Source of the DNA: Scenedesmus sp. ARA3
Taxonomy: Eukaryota; Chlorophyta; Chlorophyceae; Sphaeropleales; Scenedesmaceae
Direction of reading: 5' to 3'
Length of the DNA stretch: 64,000 nt
Assembly (NCBI GenBank): GCA_004335835.1
Contig: RWJK01001345.1
Span: forward strand, 13,455-77,454
Both the position numbers and the translations under genes were made by a program. Of the stretch, positions 57,099 to 64,000 are shown one piece after another (the first letter of the stretch is position 1; every line of letters starts with the position of its first letter). A model generated the notes under the pieces. The model searched no databases and had not been told where the DNA came from. It saw only the letters and a program-made list of their open reading frames with translations.

Positions 57099-60000
57099 GC
57101 CAGCCCCATCTCCAAGGTGGGAGCGCTGAACTCCGTGAGCTGCTGCCGACACCCTTGCTGCTGCTGCTGCTGCCTACACTGTTGCTGCTGCTATGGCTGC
57201 TGCCATTGTTGTGTGTTTTACTCCACCAGCGCGGTGCTATATCGGCAGCGCTCGCAAGATACCATGCGCTGCTTCGAACCTGTCTTGCAAACCAGCAGCA
57301 ACACCTAGCTATCTTACATTGTTGTCAGGTGTCTTCATCATGCTGGCTCAACCGACTGCTCACATCATCATTTTGTTTATTATTTTTGTTTTTTTACCTG
57401 TCTTCTGCAGCACAACACCATCCCCCAGCCCAGGCCCTGTGCCTGTGCCTGCCACTGCTGCGGGCCCCACTCTCGCGCTGCTCAGCGACTATCCAAGCAA
57501 TTACACAGGCCCAACTGCCAACCTCAGCGCAAACAGCAGCAGCAGCAGCTGTGTTGAGGCGCCATCTACGCGCCTCGGCAACGGCACGAGTTTTGACAGC
57601 CCTGGGTCTGGTGTATGCGGCAGCAATGGCGGCATGCCTGCAGGAACCTACACCCTGGAGCAAAACCCTGCACCAGGCACTCAGTTTGAAGGCTGGGAGT
57701 GTTATAACGTCAGCGGTGACGTCCCTGTTTCCATCCCAGTGACCTCAAGTGTCCAGCTGGCTGGAGCAGTGGATGTGACGTGTGTGGCAGTGTACGTGCT
57801 GGCCGGTGCTGCTGCTCTCGCTGACAGCCCTGCACCTGCACCTGGCTTGGCTGCTGGCCCCAGCCCCAGCCCCAGCCCCAGCCCCAGCCCCAGCCCCAGC
57901 CCCAGCCCCAGCCCCAGCCCATCAGATTCAGTGTCTCAAGCCCCGTCACCAAGGTAGGCATCAGAAGATTGCACGTGTGTAAAATCTACTGCTGCACGAC
58001 CAGCATAGTTGTTGCCCAGCCTGCCCTGCATAGCAACTCCAGCATAGCAATGCTGCGTCCCGGCGCATCACTGCAGACACAGATGTTCTGCCTTACCAAA
58101 GCCATGCTCTCCCTGACCTAGTTTACGTGGCCATCCTGCTGCAGTGCATCATCTCCTCTGCTAGACAGTGCAAGCCCCAGCCCAAGTCCTAGCCCCATCC
58201 CAAGTCCTAGCCCCAGCCCAAGTGCAAGCCCCAGCCCAAACATCAGCTCACCAGACCCCAGCCCCAGCCCCAACCCAAGCCCCAGGCCCAGCCCCAGCCC
58301 TAATCCCAGCCCCAATCCCAGCCCCAGCCCCAGCCCCAGCCCCAGCCCCAGCTCCAGCATTTCGCCTCACCCCATAGACCCCAAGCTTGCACTGATCAGC
58401 AACTTTCCTGCAAGCTACATCGGACCCACTGCAAACCTGACTGCCTCCAGCAGCAACAGCAGCAGCACCAACGGCACACGCTGCACCAAAGCGCCATCGC
58501 CCCGGTTTGGAACTGACAATGTAACGGTTGTTACGCCAGGTCCAGGTTTTTGTGGCAGCGACGGCAGCGTCCTGCCAGGGAACTATACCCTTGACCAAGA
58601 TGCGCCAGCTGGCACGCAGTTTGACCGCTGGGAGTGTTATAACATAACAGGCAACATAGCTTCCGCAGTCAACCTGACAAACTCCTCGGTTGTAGCAGTT
58701 CAAGGTTCAGACACTGTTACATGCTTGGCGCAGTACAGGGTTGTGAACGGCAGCAGCACATGTGGAGATGCGCTAACAGAGGCGCCTGGTGCACAGCAGT
58801 ACAACTGCTCCAGGGCTACCATGGCCTTCAACAGCTCTGCTGTTATGATGGGCCCTGCAATTGACAGCGTCTGCTGCATGGTGAGTGTGGACAGGGAGGC
58901 AAACCCGCGGTCATGTAGGCTAGTGGGCAGAGCAGCAGTCACCCACTGCAGCACAACACGTTTGAATAAATTAAGAAGGGTGTCTTTGCAGCATAACAGT
59001 GATCATCTGCTCTGATTTAAAATGCACTAGTTGGCAGAGCAGCAGTCACCCTTTGCAGCCCAACATGTTGGAACCAGTGAAGCTGGGTATCTTTGAAGCA
59101 TTAAACGATCATCTGCTCTGATTAGATTTGAGATCAACAGCAGATTTTGAACCTTGCGGCATCCGTGGCAGGTTGTCGTACTAACATGCAGATTCACTTG
59201 CTTGGCTTGTTGTTCACGCTGCTGCTGCTGGATTGCAGGCCACCTGCTCTGACAGAAACATCACTGCACCAGCAGCAGAGCAGTGGAGCTGTGCAAACAA
59301 TGCGAGTCTCAACAGCACAAATGCTCTGGCAAGCCCACCAAATGATGGCCTGTGCTGCTTAGTGAGTTCGTAGACATGGCAAGCGTTACCTGCAACGCTA
59401 GCCAGTGCTGAATTGACGCTGCCTCGCACAGTTTGACAATTGCAAACTGCTGCTTGGATATATGAGCAGTAACAACTATGGTGCTTGAGTTAATGCCGTG
59501 CAAGCTGGTTTGCAGGTCAACACGTGTTACATGTGCTGCACTGCCGGCTGCCGCAGAATAACAGCAACAACCCATTCACCGTCAGAAAGACGGGTCCCGC
59601 ATCAGTCAAACCTGGCCAGGCGTTTGACTACAATGTAACAGTTATTTTCCAAGGCAATGCGACAGGAGTTGAGGTGGTGGACCTGCTGCCACCATTCTTG
59701 TCAGCAAGCAGCAATGGCAGCAGCTGGCGATCTGTGACAGCTGCTGGGCAGGGGCCTAGCGGAGGTGAGCTGCAGCCAATCAATCAGTCGATCAATCATT
59801 ACACGTTTGGATAGCAAGAGGTGAACCCAGAGGAGGGAGCCACTCCCAAACCACCTTAGGTGATCACTAATCAGTGAGCTGCAGCCATGATGTCCCGCAT
59901 GCACAGCAGCGTTGCAGTTGCAACTACATATGCAGCCAGCAACTTGCAGACATTGCCGCCCTGCACAAAGAAAAGTTGCAGTTACCACCCACCCAGACAG

Positions 60001-63000
60001 TTTGTCGTTGCAACACCGTGATGTATGCTTGCACTGCTGCTTCTGCTGCCGCTTTTTTCCACTGTCAGCTTGCACCGTGGTTCAGGTCGTACCTGGTGGA
60101 AATGACACAACGCTGCGCACACGCATCGCCTGCAGCTTGGGTGCAAGCTTCACTTGGGCAGCAGCAGACAGGGCACACATTGTCATACCAGTGACAGCTA
60201 GCTCTGCAGCACAGGGCAACCTGACAAATGAGGCAACGGCAACTGACAACCAGAACCGCACAGCAAGCGACAGACAAATTACGTTGGTGGAAGCTGCTCC
60301 TCTGGTGAGCAGAGTGCAAACCAGGCTGAAGCCAACGACACTTGCTCTACATATTGTCTCAGATTGACCACTGCTTCATGCTTGCGGTTGCTGCTCAGCC
60401 CTGTGTGAATGATGCTGGCGCAATGTGTATTGCACACTTAGCAGCCGACTTTGAAGCTTGCTGGTGAGCAGAGTACAAGCCAGCATGCAGGAAGCGCCAC
60501 GTGCTCCTCACAACACTTCAAAGTCACCCATGCTTTTGGCTCGCGGTTGCCGCAGGGCCCTATGTTATGATCGCTGACGCCATGTGTGCCACGCAAGTAG
60601 TTGCCGCTTCTGCTGAGCTTGCTCACTTGCGCCGTCAACGCATCAATGCAAACATGGCACAACCCTACAGCAGCATCACCAAGCTTTGCTTATATTATAT
60701 ATACTGTCCCTCAGCACGCCCTTGTTCTGTGCTGCTCACTGCTTGCAGCTGCCATTTGTGGTTTACAAAAGCGGCCCCACACAGCCTCTGCTGACTGGTC
60801 AATCCTTCAACTACAGCATCAGTGTGACCTTCCAGAGCACATGCAGAGGAGTGAACATCATCGATGTGCTGCCTCCTGAGGTCAAGGCATCTGCTGTGAA
60901 CGCCACGTGGTTTACACGCAAGACCAACGCAAGCACACGTGAGTGGTCTGTAGGCGGCATCATACCTGCTGCAGCTTGTGCAGAGCGCCTGATCACAGTA
61001 GTGGATTGATGACGTTGCATAAGATGCATGGGCAGGGCATCTGATGTACCTGCCTGAGCCGCTGCACACGTGCTGCATGGCGTTTCAGTGTCTCCACAGA
61101 TTGCACACTCGCCCAGGTGCCGCACACGTGCCGAGGCATCTGCTTTCTGACGTATCAGATCAAGCATGCGTCCAGTTCTTCTATCACTCACTCTAGCTCT
61201 GCGCTGCTGAACACTGTTTTCTCATGCAGCCTGCATCACAAATGCAGCTGCCAGCCCACAGGTCATCAGCTGCAGCTTGGGTGCCAGTGAAAGCTGGGCA
61301 GCAGGGGACGTCGTGGAAGTAACTCTGCCTGCCACAGCAGGCGCAAACGCGAGCAGCAATGCTACCAACACGGCGCTTGTGGTTGATGATTTGGGGCGCA
61401 CCGGCAATGACACGTTCAATGTCACGATCGTGGCGGCGGCACCGGGGGTGAGTCATGCTACTGCCACATGGGCCGCTGACGACACAACAACGCTGGGTTT
61501 GCTTGCAGTTACAGCATCAGCAGTTGCAGCAGCAGCATGCATGCATGCATGCGCAGTGCAACGGCAGTGGCCGCTAGCACTGGCTGCATGTGCCTCTGCA
61601 TGTAGAAATTCATCTGCTGCTGTTACCCCCGGTCCTGCCTGTGAACACTGTCAGTTGTGTGTCTTCAGCAGATGAAACAATGCGGCTGAGCAGCGCCGGC
61701 AGCCCACCGGGCATCAGTGTGGCATTGGTTGCTGCAGCAGATTACAAAATACACGCCATATGCATTTCAAACGCTCGTGCAGGTCATCAAGCTGACCAAA
61801 ACAGGGCCGACTGCTCCAGTGACTCACGGCCAAGCCTTCAATTTTGAACTCCGCGCTACGTTTGAAGCGGCCGGGCCCTTCACAGCTGCCAGCATTGTGG
61901 ATGACCTGCCTGTGGGGCTGCTGCCTGGAGCTGCAAATGCAACCTGGACAGCAAACAACACTGCTGCAGGACGCCTCAATGGATGTGAGTGTTTACAATT
62001 GGACGTGCACCTTGCACATATTGCAGCGCCACTGGCTAGCACCCATGCATGGGTGTCCATACGGGTGTTCAGTTTGATTTGTGCTTGCATGCACATCAAA
62101 AGAGTTCCAAGGTTCTGGCTGCAAACACAATCACCAGCCGTCGGGTGGTGCTGTTGTGCTGCCCAACATGATTGTAGAAGTGTTTGAAAGTTGTATACGA
62201 CTAAGCGTCGGAGATCATTGTGGTAATCATGCTTAGTTCTGGCACAGTGTACACTGTCTAGATCTTGTACAGCTGCGCCCGCATCACAGCTTCATGTGAT
62301 GAAATCGCACCTTCCTTATGTTGTTATTGTTTTCTGCAGCCTGCGAGACAACAGCTGCAAGGAGTCCAGAGGTCACTTGCAACCTAGGCGCCTCAACCAA
62401 CTGGACGTTAAATGACACAGTGCTCGTCACCGTGCCTGTCATTGTCAACAGCAGCGCAAACGGCAGCCTGGTCAACTCAGCCACCATCACTGCTACTGCT
62501 GGCAATCAAATCATTAGCAGCACGGCCAATGCCACCGTCATTGTTACAGCCAAAAATGCCACCTCAGCGACTTTGAAAGTAACAAAATCCGGCCCTGGAG
62601 CAAGTGTCAGGCCAGGGGAGGCCTTCATATTCAATGTGACTGCTGGAGTGGCAAAGGATGGACCGGTCAACCCTCTGATCCTGGTAGATGAGCTGCAGTC
62701 AACAGATTTGAAGTTCCAGGCACCGCTGCCTGCAGGTGTGTGGTCACTCAAGATACAGCCACCTGTGCATGTTGGACCCGTTTGACCATCGTGTAATAAG
62801 GTTGACTGCTTGATGTACTGTACATGCATCACATGCAGATATGGCAGGTGCTTGTGTTTGATGCTGCCTGCGCAGCGTTTGCTAGCTTGGCTCCTGATCA
62901 CCAGCCTTGTTTGTTTTACTGAACCTGATGTGTTACATGTCATCCACCTGTTTGTACAGGCTGCACCCAGAACAGCGATCAGAAGGCAACGTGCAGCTGG

Positions 63001-64000
63001 AATGAATCAGTGCAAGCAGGAGCCGACAAGCAGCTGCAGTTCAGGGTGGTTGCCAGCAGGGCAGGAGTCTTCCAAAACAGGGCAACCGTGTTCACCAGCG
63101 CACCAGGTGTTGCAAACCAGACAGCTACTGCACCAGTCACTGTTGTGGTGAGGACACCGCTGCAGCTAGCTAGTTGCAGCAGCACATCAGCGCAGCTGCA
63201 CAAAAGCTTTGCGCTGATGTTAAATTCAAAGCAATACACACCCTGGCCTGTTCACACGTGTCAAAAAACTAAATTATGGGCAAAGATGGCACCTCTGAGG
63301 GAGCAGCAGCAGCAGCAAAACTGTAAGCGCATGTCCGACCCAATCAGGTTGCCGTGCAGTGCTTGACAGCGCGCTGCATTCTACATTACCGGCATGCCAG
63401 CACGTGTCACTAACAACCAATACTCGGTCAATGCTGCTGCTTGCAGGACAGTAACTCGGCAGATGCAGCGATCGCAGTGAGCAAGATGGGGCCCACTGCT
63501 GCGGTTGAAGTCAACACAGAGTTCACATTCAGCCTTGCTGCAAGCGTGGCACAGGGCAGCGTGAGCAGCATGGTGCTGACAGACACAATGGATGCTGCCA
63601 CTGGCATAACCTTCTTGAGGGTCAGCCCAGATGCAGGTGCGCATTGCGGCGAAGTGTGTGGTTTCTTTGTGATGGCTGTAGTTGCTGGTAGTAGCAAGCT
63701 TGCTGTAGTGCTGCTGTATTGGTGCGGTCTGGCTTGGTTGAATGCATGTCATTTGCAACCCAAGTTTGGTGCTGTTTCAAGTTGAGGTTTGTCTGAATAA
63801 ACAATTCCTGCCGCCAACTTCTGCTGCTCTGCTGCTGCTGCTGCTGCTGCTTCCTCCACTGCCTCCAACTTGCTGCTTGGCACCCTGCAGGCTGCACCGT
63901 AGCTGCGCAGCTGCTGCGCTGCAACCTCACAGCACCCTGGCCCAAGACCCTCATACTCACAGCAAAAGGCAGCAAGGCAGGCACCTTCACAAACCGCGTG
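54508..64000 (+). CDS. Gene C: third modular matrix-like paralogue, cut by window end
   Basis: Seventeen coding exons visible: 54508-54582, 54898-55098, 55602-55745, 56112-56246, 56595-56977, 57411-57953, 58169-58880, 59239-59361, 59557-59764, 60069-60304, 60749-60938, 61230-61447, 61783-61984, 62340-62735, 62960-63147, 63447-63636, 63891 to beyond 64000. 1418 codons are visible. Signal peptide [20 protein letters not shown]; head to 185; only three 4-Cys repeats; long Ser-Pro linkers in exons 6 and 7; CC modules to 772; DUF11-like domains from 773. Compared with A it lacks the counterparts of exon pairs 10/11, 12/13 and 18/19, consistent with gain or loss of whole phase-symmetric modules. 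The C-terminus lies outside the window. Confidence 0.87.
54898..56246 (+). other. Gene C head domain, exons 2-4
   Basis: [47 protein letters not shown]...[22 protein letters not shown] ... FQCPPGWML ... DACC. Intron 2 carries an ACC/CAG-rich tract around 55295-55405. Confidence 0.72.
56595..58880 (+). other. Gene C: three 4-Cys repeats with Ser-Pro linkers
   Basis: One repeat per exon (5, 6, 7), joined by phase-2 introns. Exon 6 ends and exon 7 begins with long (Ser-Pro)n runs (57860-57953 and 58169-58360), the substrate for prolyl hydroxylation and arabinosylation in algal hydroxyproline-rich glycoproteins. Exon 7 ends with a CC module (STCGDALTE ... YNCSRATM ... SVCC) nearly identical to the one ending exon 8 of A. 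Confidence 0.72.
57100..57121 (+). repeat. Decoy copy of gene C exon 5 end with donor
   Basis: cagccccatctccaaggtg recurs 139 bp after the real exon end (56977), following a (CTG)n tract. Confidence 0.75.
58919..59125 (+). repeat. Two-copy ~109-bp tandem duplication inside gene C intron 7
   Basis: 58919-59017 and 59027-59125 are diverged copies (tagtNggcagagcagcagtc ... gatcatctgctctgatt). Unlike the others it does not include an exon edge. Confidence 0.75.
59239..59361 (+). other. Gene C CC module exon
   Basis: [12 protein letters not shown] ... SCANN ... LNST ... GLCC, 123 nt in phase 0, same length as exon 9 of A. Confidence 0.65.
59557..64000 (+). other. Gene C: DUF11-like domains, array incomplete
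   Basis: Pairs 9/10, 11/12, 13/14, 14/15 and 16/17. Exon 14 (396 nt) is the fused exon equivalent to exon 21 of A. Exon 17 opens [19 protein letters not shown], almost identical to exon 24 of A. Confidence 0.72.

Noticed and set aside
57710..58360. Gly-Leu and Gly-Trp repeat frames on the minus strand
   Set aside because: Reverse complement of the Ser-Pro linkers of gene C.
10120..64000. Pherophorin or gametolysin assignment for A/B/C
   Set aside because: Ser-Pro linkers occur only in C and the domains do not show pherophorin or metalloprotease motifs (no HExxH zinc site seen).

Overview
The window looks like nuclear DNA of a green alga, most likely Chlorophyceae and possibly a Scenedesmaceae-type species (inference). 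The evidence is many short introns with GTGAGT/GTGCGG donors and CAG acceptors, TGTAA near some gene ends, (CTG)n/(CAG)n tracts in most introns, Ala/Gln homopolymers, and Ser-Pro linkers of the kind found in algal wall glycoproteins. There are no bacterial-style operons, and I recognised no tRNA, rRNA or CRISPR.

Layout. 943-5409 (-): a ten-exon branched-chain aminotransferase (BCAT). 5704-8219 (+), divergent from it: a five-exon protein with two SpoVS/Alba-like domains behind a possible transit peptide. 8639-9415 (-): a provisional three-exon small protein of unknown function. From 10 kb to the right edge there are three head-to-tail paralogues, called A (10120-28643, 30 coding exons, 2874 aa), B (31584-50911, 31 coding exons, 2739 aa) and C (54508 to beyond 64000, at least 17 coding exons). 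Spliced by hand, every exon junction in A and B keeps frame and the exon lengths sum to a multiple of three.

Architecture of A/B/C: signal peptide; three-exon Cys-rich head; a block of ~110-aa four-Cys repeats (7 in A, 6 in B, 3 in C) resembling bacterial SpaA/prealbumin-like or InlB-type repeats; two ~40-aa modules ending in CC; an array of DUF11 (TIGR01451)-like domains (10 in A, 10 in B, at least 5 visible in C); and, in A and B, a C-terminus with two GACC...GGTW-type Cys motifs followed by knottin-like cysteine patterns. Most DUF11 units are split over two exons with phases 0-1 and 1-0, and each carries a Lys ... Asp ... Asn signature of the kind used by self-crosslinking isopeptide domains. 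The proteins are probably secreted cell-wall or matrix glycoproteins built from modules typical of bacterial surface adhesins.

A second theme crosses all gene families here. More than 20 introns or gene ends contain tandem copies (offset about 50-190 bp) of a segment spanning one splice junction, giving decoy donors or acceptors with partial exons. The intergenic spacers hold two copies of a short retroposon-like element with flanking direct repeats.
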